DNA from: Diprion similis
Taxonomy: Eukaryota > Arthropoda > Insecta > Hymenoptera > Diprionidae
DNA: 64,000 nucleotides
Direction: 5' to 3'
Assembly (NCBI RefSeq): GCF_021155765.1
Contig: NC_060106.1
Span: forward strand, 689,501 to 753,500
Each line of letters begins with the position of its first letter. Within the stretch, counting starts at the first letter, position 1. Positions 10,698 through 22,811 of this stretch are shown here, piece by piece. The position numbers were made by a program, and so were the translations under genes. The notes beneath the pieces are model-generated. The model ran no database searches. It had not been told where the DNA came from and saw nothing but the letters and a program-made list of their open reading frames with translations.

Positions 10698-11813
10698 ATA
10701 TTTTATTTTATAGAAAATCATACGTCTATAGTTCCATAAATTTTTTTCTTACCAAAACTGCAAATTTTTTGCAATTTACTTAAAATTCTGAGGGTGTACG
10801 GGCAAAACTGACTTCAGATTCGGATTCAGCGTGTCGAAGTATATAAAAATAGGTAGGTCCGGTCAAAAGTACAGACCACTTTTTTTTTATTATCACAGGC
10901 CCTCGACGTTACATCAATTACTTTCCGTTACCAACACACAGCATTTAAACAATGAGTCAAACTTAAATGATAATGATTCACAATGGAATTTTCCTACAGA
11001 CGCAATTGTTGATGAAAACGGATTAATTGTGATTCCAGGTTTGATGAAAAGCATTTCAATGTTAAGAATGTAATTCATAATTTTCTCAAAATTACCTTCA
11101 ATTTTTTATAGATAATGCTGACAATGACAAATCTGTCTCAGATTCAACCTTTCATCAACTCAAAGGAAACAGTGTTGATCAAGGAGTATACCTTCGCCAA
11201 GACTGTAAAAATTTGTTCTATTCCATAACGAACAGTTATTACTTTTTGAATATTATTATTTTTGATACGGTTAATTTTTCTTGACCTAGAGTTTCTTGCA
11301 ATAATAAAGGAGCTAACATCTCTCAAAATAGAGCGAAAAAACCAGTCAAAATTATTAGTAAAAATGGAAAATTTCATGAAACAAAAATATGAAGGAGCTG
11401 TTACTATTGAAAATACTTGGTAAAAAACATTTGGTGTTGATTTTCCACTGTCGGACATGGAACCATTATATGATATCGATATGAAATTAATATCCAATCC
11501 TGAAGTGAAAACAAATTTTGTAATATTCACAATTTAATAACATTTATTTATTAATCCACTTTTCTTCTGTTTAGTAATATATAATAACTTTTTTCATTTC
11601 TGTATTTTCCGACGACCCTTATGACTCATAAAGATGATAGTTTACAAAAAAATGTGAATGCTGGAATGAGAAAGTTCATAAGTCGTGACCTGGCATTAAA
11701 TTCCGACAGAATTGTTTTTGCATTGAATGTCCCAATTTTTTTTGTAGTATTGTTGGTAAATACTAATAAAGCTACAAAATTGACATGATAAATATCTCAT
11801 GCCTGTTACGTCC

Positions 11814-14218
11814 CGGCGAACCTTTTTCAATAGTTCTCAGAGAGTAACCTAAAGACGCTTTATTTCACTCAACATCTTGATCGGTTAAGAATAAGTTACG
11901 GCGTAATAAATAACGCAAAATATCATATTGCTTCAACCGACGAGTTCCACCCCTCCTAGAGAAAGTCACGTACAGGCCTGCGTATTGGGTTTAACTTGGT
12001 GCCATATTTAACATTACCAAGAACGCAAAGCGTGAAGTGGTGAGATAAACCCCAGCGAGTCTCAACCCAAAAGTATCTCTTCTTTTTAAGTCAAAATCAT
12101 CATCAACAATTAGGCTAAACCATGCGTACAATATGTACCAAATTAAAATAGGTTGTTCATTAAGATGTATGGATGAATGTGTGAGAATTGCATCTCAATA
12201 TCTTTTATTCGTAATTATAGTATGTAACCGACAAGATTGAGAATCGTCGGAACACCGTCGGAGCACTCGAGTCAGGCCCGGAATGACGCTGACCATGCCG
12301 ATTCTGGCACCGGAAGGTCGCCCTCGCATCTCATTGGCTAATTACCGCTGTAACTTTGTTGCACCGAGGGCTCTTGGACCGTCAGGCCCAAGACGCCATG
12401 TCTTTCGTTTGTCAAGTCGCGAGGTGCGTGGACGTCAACCCGTATTAGTCCTTCTGGTCGATAGTAGTGTTCGGAAAATCTTCATTGTGACCGGCCTAAA
12501 GTACCGTGCTAATTCGTTAAACTCAAGCTTTCAATTTGTATTGTGAATTGCGAAGACTTACTGTCACCTTATTTCAAATTCTTTCCTGTTCCGTACTGAC
12601 TCTCTTATCTTCGCGAATAGACATTTTCATGACATTCATTTCCTTTAATAAAAACCAAATCAAGTTCTGCCCTGATTCTACCGAGTCAGGTAATTTTAAG
12701 TGATTAACGATAATAAGATATAACCATTCAACTTCTTGTTTAATTAGACTTCAACACTACATAACTAGTAAACGGTGTTAATCAGTAGATTCCTTCGCAA
12801 CTTAATTCATCCAAATTTAACGTACTGCCCGAGTGACGGTAATCCGAATCTACGATCATCAACCCCCAAGTCTGCTTTGGTGGCTGATCTCGAGCTCCAA
12901 CATCCATACGTAATCCATCTATTCGTACGACTCGAGGTGAGGCTCAGGTCCAGATTACTCAGACCCTGACCGACACGATCCGACGGAACTCAATCTCGAC
13001 GCACCACTCTTCAAAAGCTAAGTCAATTCGAATGTTTCACTCCAACATCAACCGAGTCTAGATAATCACTAATTTGATAAATTTATATTCCTATTCAAAT
13101 ATTGCCTATTGGTAATTAACATTCTGTTTATTGGCCAGCATCTCTAGCCAAACCAAAAAAATCGTCTTTTTCAATAACTCATGTCTTGGTGGCAAGCTTC
13201 ACTAGCCACTCCTTTAAACCACCACTAATTGTTCACCAATACCTACATTATATAAATTCAATAATTAAATCAAACAATAGAATTGGTGCCTAGCTAGAAG
13301 TCAATATCGTTTAGGTATTTCGAGAGGTATTCTCTGGCTTTCAGCTTGGCTCCTATCACCTTGGTTAATTAATTAGGAACTATATATTGTCACCTGTGTT
13401 TTTCGCTTAAATCAAAAGTATAAGAATAAGTATATACGTTCAATCTGATCGACGGAACCACACCCACAGGATCAGTCTAAACAAGGTTATCGTTCGTGGA
13501 TCCTCCTGGACACACTGCAGAGTTACTCTCCTGACGATACCTTGATTATTAAATTTAGACATCAAAGATCCTAGATATCTTTGCCCTGTACGGTTATCGT
13601 TCGTGGATCCTCCTGGACACACCGCAGAGTTACTCTCCTGACGATACCATACACAATTAGGACTTTATTAATAGACAAACAAGTGTGTGTGTTTCCGAGA
13701 GTAGGCGGAACGTCATATATATGTTGTAATTTAACTTGAGAATGCATAAATCTAAGAAGAGAGATACAAATTACTAAAACGACCAGTTATACTTAATGCG
13801 CACTCATTATAGATCTTGCGGCCTTAGTTTATCATTTTATGTTATAACAACAAATTATATGTAACCTTTTTATAACTTCAACCCTTATCATTTTCTAAAT
13901 CGTTTGAAGAATATATTCTATATTTTACCAGTTAAATCAAATAACCCGTTTATTTCGAACAACAACCTTTCTCAATTTCAGGATCAAATTACCACTATTA
14001 CAAATTAGCCTCAACCTATTTAAATCAATCTTACAGACCTGTATAGGACTATAGTAACACGATCCTACATATACCGGCGTACCGAAAGGTAGGTCTTCCT
14101 TAGTTTTTAAGTTTTATTCAGTGCTGTTACGTGGGTGCATAATCGATTATTATCCTTAATAGTCGTTAACTCTTACCGCTCTTCTCACGTCCACCCTCCC
14201 ACGTAACATGCCCGTTAT
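11814..14218. mobile_element. LTR-like insertion with TGTTACG/CGTAACA ends and TGCC duplication
   Basis: The segment begins TGTTACGT and ends ACGTAACA, and is flanked on both sides by TGCC (11810-11813 and 14219-14222), as expected for a retrotransposon LTR insertion. No coding region is visible in its 2405 bp, so it is either a very long solo LTR or a non-autonomous element. A second TGTTACGTGGG at 14125 forms an 11-bp inverted repeat with the right end. Its termini resemble those of the large endogenous retrovirus in this window, which suggests a related family. Confidence 0.55.
13485..13648. repeat. 57-bp direct duplication, spacing 107 bp
   Basis: Copies at 13485-13541 and 13592-13648 start GGTTATCGTTCGTGGATCC and end CTGACGATACC, with a single mismatch (CACTGC versus CACCGC). 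They lie inside the LTR-like element at 11814-14218. Confidence 0.9.
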
Positions 14219-14439
14219 TAAATGTTAATAAAAAATATTTATTCTACTTTTAGATGCTTCAAGTGCCAGTCTTGAAAGATCAGAATCAAAAGTTATCTCG
14301 GCTATTGGTACTGCTTTTACCCAATCTCAATATTGGGAGAAAATCGTTTTAAAGTTCCAAATCAATGATCAAATCAATGATGTAGAAAATGAAACGAACA
14401 TAACGGCAATAAGACAAAGGATAGCACACAGATTATAAA

Positions 14440-14828
14440 TGACAAAAAAAAAAGTTTGAAGCTGAGAACCAATAAGTAAATGAAAATATCAACAAAAAAT
14501 AAAAATATGAATACTGGTGCTTTATATTATAGATACATTTTTAATACCAATATAATGCTTAATATCTTATGTTTATGTTGAAAAAAAAAAAATGAACCTT
14601 TTTTTCTCAACGAACGCTTTTTTGAACTTGAAATACCAAATCTGTACAAACTAAAAATAAGCTTTGTTTTCTACCTTGGAGTTAGCTAAGTTGTCATTGT
14701 TTATGCAAGCTAAAACTGTAAACTTCCTGTCAGCGTCCTAAAGCGTTACCAACCAACCTTGTAATAACCTTAGTTAGTTAGCCAGATTCAGGCTAAAACT
14801 TGCGAAATTAGCTTTATGCAAGCTAATT
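14440..14828. other. AT-rich non-coding stretch
   Basis: No gene is seen. Poly-A and poly-T runs are frequent, and an AGCTAA/TTAGCT motif recurs several times. Confidence 0.4.
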
Positions 14829-14829
14829 T

Positions 14830-16729
14830 CATTGTTCACCTTCTACCTGAGACGCAACGGGTACATCTTCACCTGGTTTTCCTACGACAAATTGGCTCCG
14901 ACTGTGAAACCAGATGCGTCTGTTGCAACTATTAACTAAGATAAAAAAAAAAAACAAGCTACTGTAATATGGACGCTCCACAAAGTTTATCGTGCAAGAT
15001 CTCGAAAGGTAATTGCGTTTTGGAATCCCATTCAAATTTCTTATTTTTGCTTGTTAATTCCGACAATGGCTTCGCGATTCTTGCAAATTTTTTGATAAAT
15101 CGGCGATAATATCCAGTTAGTCCTAAAAATTCTTCAACATTTTACGAGATTTTTGGAATAGGAAATTTCTCTACAGCTTCGATTTTCTTTAGATATGGTT
15201 CAACACCGTCAGATGATGTAATATGACTTAAGTATTTGACTTCCATTCTAAGAAATTTGCACTTGTCTAATTGTAATGTCAAGTTAGCTTTTCTTAGACG
15301 TTCAGTAAGCTTTACAAATTTAGTTGCATGCTCTTTAAGTGATCGTGCATACATTACGATGCCTCCAAGGTATACGAATAAATCTTTACCCTGTAAACCT
15401 CGCAAATCGAAACCTCAATCCCGGTTTTCTATCTGGCCAGGAGTAAAAAACTTTAAATTTCTAAGAACGGTATATTGATGTTATTTAGGGTAACGAAATT
15501 GGTTCGATAATCGATCTTTTCGTTATTGCCATGCATAAATTCTGATTCTATTATACCTGCATAATTGAATGAAAATCTTGCGGAACGACATTGAACTCTC
15601 CTAGAATATTATCGATCCTGATTTAAATTTTCCCTAATGTTATAGGTTTATCGAGTTTTGAAACTCCGTCAAGTTCGTAGGTAATTGAGGTATCAATCAA
15701 CTCCGGATTTTTCAATTCGTTTATTCTCATAAATCTTAATTGAGATCCTGGGTCTGCTAAAAATTTTCCACTTTTATAGTTGAGATCTATGGATTCTGTA
15801 ATTATTGCTGGCGATCTATGATTTGGGGATATTGGACCTGTATTGAATTCAGCGATGCGAATTTCTGATGCATTTTCTTGTTTTGTCTGGGATTTTATTA
15901 CATTATTACTTGATGCTGGGTTTCTGAATTTCTCGTCGTCGCATCAGTTCGAGGGGAAGCTTAAGCGTTTTACGTCTGTGTCTTTGTGTTTTCACGCTCA
16001 CTGTTATTGCAGGCGTGCTTTCTACAATCTCGGATAATGTGACCTCGTTTCTTGCAATAATTGCATTCTAGATTCGCGGATGGATTCGTATTTCGATTTG
16101 TTACTGCGCTGTTTTTATTTTTTAAGAAACGACATTCATCTATTATGTGGTCTTTTATTTCTTTTCCAATATTTACAATATTTTTCTGTTTTTTGATTTG
16201 AATGTGATGCATTTACTTCATTTGAATTATTTGGTCGAGTGTGATTGTTTCGGGGTTTTGAATTTTTATTTCGGTTCGTTGCATTTGAGCTATCAGTTTG
16301 AACAAGAAAACAATCTTTTTCTGTGTGTGATGTGAAGATCTGCGAAGAGGAGATCTACATTGCCACGTTCTGAGATTTCCTTCGACAATATTATGTCTAG
16401 CTGATTATCTTTATTAAGTGTTTATTGCTCGAGTTGTTGCAGCCGAGAGTCGTAAATTATAGTTTATGTGACAGCTAATGTTGAAAGATTGAAAATTGTT
16501 GAAAGATGACGGTCGAAATGTAAAAATATATGTATCATACATGTTTGAGCTTTACTAATGAAATAATGGCTAATATAAGAATTATTGATCCGAGAGTAAT
16601 GCATCGTAATTGCGTGTGTAGGTATTGGCTGAGACATATGGTAAGAGCGCGTAAGGAACTCTTGTGTAAACTACGCGTCAAGCTTAAGGTGCAGAGGATG
16701 CTGCCACAGTTACTGACAGAGACGTAACA
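14830..16729 (-). pseudogene. Old, internally deleted copy of the errantivirus-like element
   Basis: Minus-strand fragments match the intact element at 18039-31602 in the same order: RNase H region (about 14850-15035), RT palm and connection (15142-15405), protease/5' pol (about 15420-15830), gag zinc knuckles (15970-16140, CNYCKKRGHIIRDC), leader (about 16322-16400) and the terminal third of an LTR ending GACGTAACA at 16729. Compared with the intact copy, roughly 880 bp of RT is missing at about 15418, and most of gag is missing near 16320. The RT active site reads YLGG instead of YLDD, so it is inactive. Many stops and frame changes show that it is much older than the full-length copy. Confidence 0.85.
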
Positions 16730-18034
16730 ATACCTCGCTAAATTCCAACCGGGAATTTCTTTACCGGAACCTCGTACTACGCAGCTTTTGAATTAGAAGC
16801 AATTGCGCTAGGCCAATCCGAGTGTAGCATTTCATCTGGATTTGCCACCACTGAAATTGCAGTTTTCTTCGTCTGGGAAGAATATTAGTGTTATTTACTC
16901 AAGAATTAAATATCGACCCCTTCTCTCTCTCTCGCTGCTACCTCTTATAATAAACAAGCCGCCGCCGTCTCGGTATTATTTTCCCTCGTCCATTAGCTCG
17001 GACGATGGTGAATTAAAATTATGTCAAAACATTTTCAGTATCAAGATCCAATCTGACTATGAGGTGGAATCGCCAATTAAAATCGTATTGTATTTTTTGC
17101 AGGCGACATGGATAGCGCAGATAATGAAGAAGAAACAGACTCAGAGTTGCGAATAGATAGAAATAACAACCATGCCCGCAACAATAATTTCCAACTACGC
17201 TTACAGTCTGATATATACAATACTGTGGAACCCCCGACTCAAGTTTCTGTGATTGCTCTCAATACTTTCAATTGTTACTTGAGCAGCACATACGGTGGCC
17301 CGAGACCAAATCAATTACTCAGAGCTAAAGTTAAGCACGAAACTAAGTTGTAAATTATGGAATTTGAAAAAATATTCAAATGATATTATATACACAAGAC
17401 AGACCGCGATTTATATACAAATATACGCTACAAATATCGTCACTCGGTGTCTCAGTAGTAATAAGACTGACAAGCAGGCATGACTGTCGATTACGGAATC
17501 GTGAAAACGATCAATCTCTATCAATAGTAAGACACAGTTGAATTTTTCACCGTACACTTTTGTTAAATGAATTCACAGAGTGTGTGCTAAGAAAAACTCT
17601 GGATATTCTTGGTGTTAATTTCTGCTCTGGCTAGAAAATCATGTAGTTGAGATGAAGAAATCTCTCGATTGATTTAACCAATCCTGGAATTGTAGATCTG
17701 ACGTTCCATAGAGCAGGTTTAGTATAATTGACTATCGGTACTTTACTTCATCAAATTGGATTTTCGAAATCTTTCCTTTAGGAGATATGGTTGAGACAGA
17801 ACAATAGTTCCCTTATTCATTCAACTTAATTGTCGAATTTAATAACATAATTTTAACTGTAAAATCGTTTTATTCGAATTGTTTCTACTCGACGCGGCCT
17901 GGGTCAACGGCTGTCGAAGCTCAGAAAATAAACTATATTATGTTGGGCGCCAGTTAATTGTCAAAATTAACGAAAACGAAACATATGGCTGAGCTCTATT
18001 GGCTAATAAAATAATAATAAATAATAGATTATCG
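16730..18034. other. Mostly non-coding; one short exon-like frame and a retroelement primer-site remnant
   Basis: A CT-rich run lies near 16920-16938. At 17108-17353, directly after a TTTTTTGCAG acceptor-like site, an 81-residue + frame begins MDSADNEEETDSEL and has no family I recognise. At 17942-17952 the plus strand reads GTTGGGCGCCA, the reverse complement of the tRNA-Lys primer-binding site of gypsy-class elements. Confidence 0.4.
17942..17952 (-). promoter_or_regulatory. Gypsy-class tRNA-Lys primer-binding-site remnant
   Basis: On the minus strand this reads TGGCGCCCAAC, an exact 11-base match to the tRNA-Lys primer-binding site used by many gypsy/errantivirus elements. The LTR of that older element would lie at higher coordinates and appears to be interrupted by the retrovirus inserted at 18039. 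No accompanying coding region was found. Confidence 0.45.
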
Positions 18035-18038
18035 CTAC

Positions 18039-19196
18039 TGTTACGTTCTGAGAGGAACGCCACGAGTTGATTATGATTCACTGCGTGATTCTGGTTAATC
18101 TCTTGACTTGCGTAGTTGATGTTCGAAAATCTGCTCATCAGCTCCTCAGCTCTTCTCGTTCGGCTCAATTAATTCTGAGAGTTTGTAAGGTAATTAGGCT
18201 CGTGCCAACCATCACTATGCGTGATTGAAATAATTCTCTTTACACAACACTTTAATTTAGAATAAACATTTATTAATAATCAACAATGTTCTTCAACTTC
18301 TCAGTTGTCGAATTTACAATAGTTTATAAACTGCTGTTTTGCTTATTACAATCACAACTGTTATTAAATCTTCGAGGTTCTGAGTTTGACCTTATTCACT
18401 GAGTCTAAACTTTTCTATGATTTGTAGATTAAACTCTGTTCTAAAGTTGTTCTGCTTTCTATGACGTCTAAAACTGTTCTTCCTGATGTCTGGATTTATT
18501 CTGCTCTGATCTCTATGATATCTAAGACTGTTCTGCTTTAATTTGAATTAAGGTTGAGAAAAGAGGTGGAAAAAGTAGGAGGAGTTCGAAAGGGTTACAG
18601 TTTCTCGCGGGTCTAGGATGATTGGATGAGGATATTAATTAGTATGGGGGTAAAGTTTCTGATTAGTGCGTAGGATCTTGGCGGGGAATTAGCGTGAGGT
18701 GGTTGGTTTAGAAAGCAAGCGGCGATACGCTAATTGGCCGCGTGATCATTAAATAAGGGCGCTATTCCTAATTCTGAGAATAAGGCTTCTTTATCTGAGA
18801 GCTATTCATGACTTCTCTTCCCACGTTTCCTCTGTTTAGTCTACTCGACTATCTTTATTCAGTGATAATTGCAAGTGTTTATTACTTTGAAGCATTGCAG
18901 CTGCGATCGTAAATTAAGGGATTTATTTGAAAGCTAATGTTGAAAAATATAACGGTCAAATGTGAGAAAAATATAAGTACCATATATGTATATAAGTTTA
19001 GCTGATGAAATAACGGTTAATATAGCGTAAAGAACTGTCGATATAAGAATATTGCACGTTATGATTATAATTGTGCATGTCGGTATTAGTTTAAGAACTA
19101 CGGGTAAGAGCTCCTAAAGCTCTCCTATGGTAACTGCACATCGGTAATGTAGGATACAGAGAGGGTGCCCCCGTGGATACCGGCTGGCACGTAACA
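18039..19196 (-). repeat. 3' LTR of the endogenous retrovirus
   Basis: Begins TGTTACGTTCTGAGAGG and ends GGCACGTAACA in plus orientation, with perfect terminal inverted bases. It is the same length as the copy at 30445-31602 with about 13 substitutions. CTAC precedes it. Confidence 0.95.
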
Positions 19197-19206
19197 CCTT
19201 CCCCGT
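19197..19206 (-). promoter_or_regulatory. Polypurine tract next to the 3' LTR
   Basis: On the minus strand ACGGGGAAGG directly abuts the LTR start. This is the expected position and composition for the plus-strand DNA primer of an LTR retroelement. Confidence 0.7.
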
Positions 19207-19619
19207 TAAGATTCGAGCGTCCTCGCTCGACATAAGCGAGTGTTATAATACCGACGTGGAGCTTCCATAATTCGATTTACTAGATCTAAAGGTACACTTG
19301 ATAAATCATATATGTTATAACGTTTTTTTTCATAGAGATTGTGAGTTACCTAAGAATTACATAAAATTAATAATGAGTTATGTGGTTACTTGAATAATAG
19401 TAAAGTATGATGAACAAAATATTGATTAACGAAGTATAAATGAATATGCTCAAAGTGAATATAATAGTACTGGATATCTGATATTTACGATTATTCTATG
19501 AGTATATACGATTAAGGTAAGTAATATTGATATAAATGTCAATTATTATTCTACGATTAAGCTATGAATTATATAAGGGTTGAAATATTTAGTGAATATA
19601 CTTAAGATTATTCGATACA

Positions 19620-19725
19620 ATTCCTCAATTTTATGGATTATTCTATGAGTTGTTCTATTAATTATTCTTTGAGTAATTCTATGAGTTATTCTATGATTTA
19701 TTCTATGATTTATTACAGTTTTCAA
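19620..19725. repeat. Degenerate 10-12 bp minisatellite in the retroviral 3' region
   Basis: TTATTCTATGA/TTATTCTTTGA-type units repeat about eight times. The minus-strand reading of this array gives an HRI-rich string with no likely function. Confidence 0.7.
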
Positions 19726-19941
19726 AATATACCTTAATAGTGTCATGAACTTATATATACTATATTCATAATTTCAATATTTTCATATTCTGCAGTTGTT
19801 CAATTCCAAGATTTATTGATTCAGTATGATTATACGGATTTCTGAAGATGTGTATAATTGTTTCGTTCTATAATATCTGTGTTTCAGTCATGTCATGGGT
19901 GGAGTTATTGTCTGAGAGGTGGTAAAAAGGTTAGTTTTCTT

Positions 19942-20020
19942 TTATTGGTCCGTCCTTTTTCCTTGCTCGTGATTGGTCTGCTGTTGTCTAGGAGGTCTGG
20001 TCTGTTAGTCTATATAAGGG
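19942..20020 (+). promoter_or_regulatory. Plus-strand promoter: two ATTGG boxes and a TATA box
   Basis: ATTGG (inverted CCAAT) occurs near 19942 and 19971, followed by TATATAAGGG at 20011-20020. The orientation is opposite to the retroviral genes, and the TATA box lies about 75 bp upstream of the ATG of a spliced ORF. Confidence 0.55.
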
Positions 20021-20093
20021 GCTGTCTTAAAAAAAAATTTCATAACTCGAGATTCTCTATAACCAGCAAAAGAAAACTAAAATCAACGAAAAC

Positions 20094-20537
20094 ATGTCCA
20101 AGTGTGAAATTGCTGAGATTGTTGTAAGTGTTCTGTGCTTTCTTTTGTTGATAAAGTGTTTATTAGTTTGTTTAAATATGAAAAAAAAATTCTACTCGGG
20201 TTTCTAGATCCTCATGTGTTTAACATAAATTGTTCATGAGTTCCGTAATTTATGTGAATTTTGCATTATGTTACAGTCCTTTTTGAAGTCATGCGGCTGG
20301 CGACATATGCGAGAGTGCGGTGAGCGTCGGAGGGAGAGGAGGGAATTGCGCCAGGATAACGATGACCTCCATCGATTCATGGATCCGAAACATGATTGGT
20401 CGGATCTAATTGATTGTTTTGGAATACGGTGGCTGCAGGAAGGGCGGTGGGGCGAAGATAGCCCCTTTGAGAACTGGTATCACCCAGCCCACCGGGCTCC
20501 TGAAGGGGTATGGGCTGCATATAGCCCCGGGTATTGA
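20094..20537 (+). CDS. Small spliced ORF antisense to the retrovirus, unknown function
   Basis: Exon 1 is 20094-20123 (ATG start), the intron 20124-20276 (GTAAGT...TTACAG) and exon 2 20277-20537. The joined frame is open and encodes about 96 residues. Exon 2 is rich in charged and aromatic residues, with an Arg/Glu-rich block (ERRRERREL) followed by an acidic, Trp-rich tail (DWSDL, WGEDSPFENWYHP). A TATA box and two ATTGG boxes lie upstream, and AATAAA-like sequence follows at about 20554-20575. It sits between env and the 3' LTR but runs the opposite way. I recognise no family. It could be an accessory gene of the element, a captured host gene or part of a small inserted element. Coding status is inferred from composition, splice sites and promoter context only. 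Confidence 0.45.
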
Positions 20538-20701
20538 ATCTCGGAAGGAGAAAGAAAAAAAAATAAAAATAAAAAGTGAATCTGAAATCTAATTAATAAT
20601 TTTGTTATATAGTGTTAAATTTATTTTCCTTCCCGATAATCTGTAAGCTAGTCTGTAGGATAGTCTGTAAATTAGTTGTAAATCATTTTCAGGTCTTAAT
20701 T

Positions 20702-22754
20702 TTAATAATATCCTCTGTCAAATGAGCTGCTGGGTTTTTCTGAAGATTGTTCTTTTGCTCTGTCGTCGTCTGTGTTCTGTGATTTGTCGGAAAGCTTTTT
20801 GATAGTTTCCTGATTTTTCGAGATGTCTCTGGTGTCTGTAATTTCGCTCAATGTTTGCATTTCTATGTCTATATCTCGTTGTTGTGTTCGTCTAGTCTCA
20901 TTTGGTTTCTTGCTTAAATGTAATAACAAATTCGTAACTGAATCCCAAATTGCGCCTATGAGCCATATGCTCCATCCATATATCGAATGCAAAGTATAGC
21001 CATGAACTATAGTGTCGATTAAAAATTTAATTGTTTTGAATGTGATCCAGGCTCCTAATATTGTTGCACTGAATGTTCCGACTGTAGTAAAAAAATTGTA
21101 AACTTTTCCCCATGCTTCTTCTAGAGATTTCTTAATGGCATCTTTGTCTATAAGCGAATTGACAGATAATCCGTGATTAATTGACGTTTGTCCAGTTACT
21201 TCTCTGGCTAATGTATTCAAAACAGCTGGTTTTTCTAAAGGAAACATTATATTTTCGCGAAGTTTTTCTAAATCTTCGTTTGAGTAAATTCCACCTGACG
21301 CAAGATTTTCTGGCATTACGTATTTCCATGATTTTTTAGTGCTTGTCGAAATTTCATCTGGAGCTATTGCAGGTACTAGATTTGGTGAAGTACTATACCA
21401 AGCGTTGTTGATGTTAAACATTGGTGCTAAAAATATATTACATTCGATTTGATTTCCCGATTTAACTAGAATGTGCGTTCTTGGTAACATAAAGAGGCTT
21501 TCATTTCCTCTGAAAACTGGTAATTCTTGATAACATTCATCCATTTTTCGTATTTTGACGTCTACTGGCACACATTTAGCTATTCTTACTACTTCTCCTG
21601 CGATATAGGCAATGTACCCTGGTTTTTTCATGAGATGGAATGCAAATTCTGCGGGTGCTAATGGAGCTGTCGTAAGAGCGGTACGTAAGAGCGGTACGTA
21701 AAACCTTGTTTTCTAATTCACATTGTTGTAATATGGCATCATTGTATAAGGCGATGATTTGACTCCTCACATGCCTTTCGAGATAGATTAATTTAGAATT
21801 TACGTATGTAAAGATGTCCATATTTTTGACTGATATTTCATTAGTAGATGTCAAAAATTCTCCATTCATTCTATCTACGATAAATAGTTTAGGATGTTCG
21901 GTTTTAATTAATCTATATCCGCATAGAGTGTAAACTCCACGAACTGATAATGCGAAAGTAATATCATTAGTTGTTACTGAATAGATTTCTTGTCCATATT
22001 TTTCGATTGAATCATCTTTAATTTTTTGAGCTGCGCCTTGAAATAACACAGAATATCTATCGAATTGACATCTATCTGCTTGTACTACGTCCCAGTATGT
22101 ATATCCGCCTTCTATGTCAATGCACTCTCCTGTTGAATAACTACATCGTACGCCTGATCTAAGAATTATTTCATTATTCTGCAAATTTACTGTAGCTTCA
22201 TAGTCTTGTAATGTGATAAAGATTTGACCATAAGCTATTACGTAATTCCAGCTTCCGTAGTGATCGGAAAAATGTTCTCCGTCACAATTTCCATGCTTAT
22301 TCACAGTTCCGGCTAGAATTAAGGATCTCGATGTTGTTGCGTTCGGTTTTATTTGCGCGAATAGCTGTCTGTGAGTCTTGTAAATACGTGAGTAGTGTAG
22401 GTTTTTGCATGCGTCTCGGGATGTTTCGTCTACATATTCAATGTCACCATCTGATACTGCTGATATATGTGAGCTTCTCCCACAATAGAAAACTGATCTA
22501 TGAATTTCTACCTTACATTGGATTACTTTGACGCTTGAGAATTCAGCTGTTTGTATTAATTGTATGTTCGTATCGATTGCAGTTGGATTTGAGATCGGAA
22601 TATTACATTCTTTGATATTAATTAATGATAACGTCGTTATATTCATCGACGGTGCTCCACAGTCGTAAGCTATAAAGCTATTTCCTGGTCGTATGGCAAG
22701 TATTAAGAGAGTCTTGATGAAAAGCAATCTGCGTGAATGTGCGTCCATGATCAT
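20702..22754 (-). pseudogene. Envelope-like glycoprotein gene, broken by a 13-bp duplication
   Basis: Two minus-strand blocks, 22754-21576 and 21631-20702, form one glycoprotein gene. The N-terminus has a hydrophobic signal-like stretch; the ectodomain is Cys-rich. A long hydrophobic segment in the second block (about 21075-20910) would serve as a membrane anchor, followed by a charged cytoplasmic tail. The overall pattern resembles glycoproteins that insect LTR elements share with chuvirus-like negative-strand viruses rather than the usual baculovirus-F-type errantivirus Env; this is from memory of the family and moderate in confidence. The break is clear: a 13-bp unit at 21671-21683 is repeated at 21684-21696, and the two blocks differ by exactly that frame offset. 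It follows the integrase end by about 60 bp. Confidence 0.75.
21671..21696. repeat. 13-bp tandem duplication causing the env frameshift
   Basis: CGTAAGAGCGGTA occurs twice in a row. Because 13 is not a multiple of three, it shifts the env frame between the two coding blocks. Confidence 0.92.
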
Positions 22755-22811
22755 CTGAAAAATTATTACTGCGTCAGTAATTTAAGTAATAAAAATAAAC
22801 TGTGACTTTAA

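Larger units (their letters stand above)
10889..14438 (+). pseudogene. Decayed multi-exon gene, possibly DUF4806-like, split by an LTR-like insertion
   Basis: Several exon-like blocks read in the same direction. One follows a TTATTATCACAG acceptor near 10900 and ends in the 11070s. A second follows TTTTTATAG near 11111 (start DNADNDKS). A coiled-coil-like block lies at about 11312-11520 (SLKIERKNQSK, then FPLSDMEPLYDIDMK), interrupted by a TAA near 11418. A final block after ATTCTACTTTTAG at about 14254-14438 reads SQYWEKIVLKFQIND and ends in a natural stop. The FPLSDMEPL piece is loosely reminiscent of DUF4806 proteins, a family multiplied in insects. The 2.4 kb LTR-like element at 11814-14218 sits in what would be the last intron. 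The assignment is tentative and exon joins were not fully resolved. Confidence 0.35.

Noticed and set aside
19546-19746. Minus-strand repeat protein rich in HRI units
   Set aside because: Encoded entirely by a short minisatellite; unlikely to be a real product.
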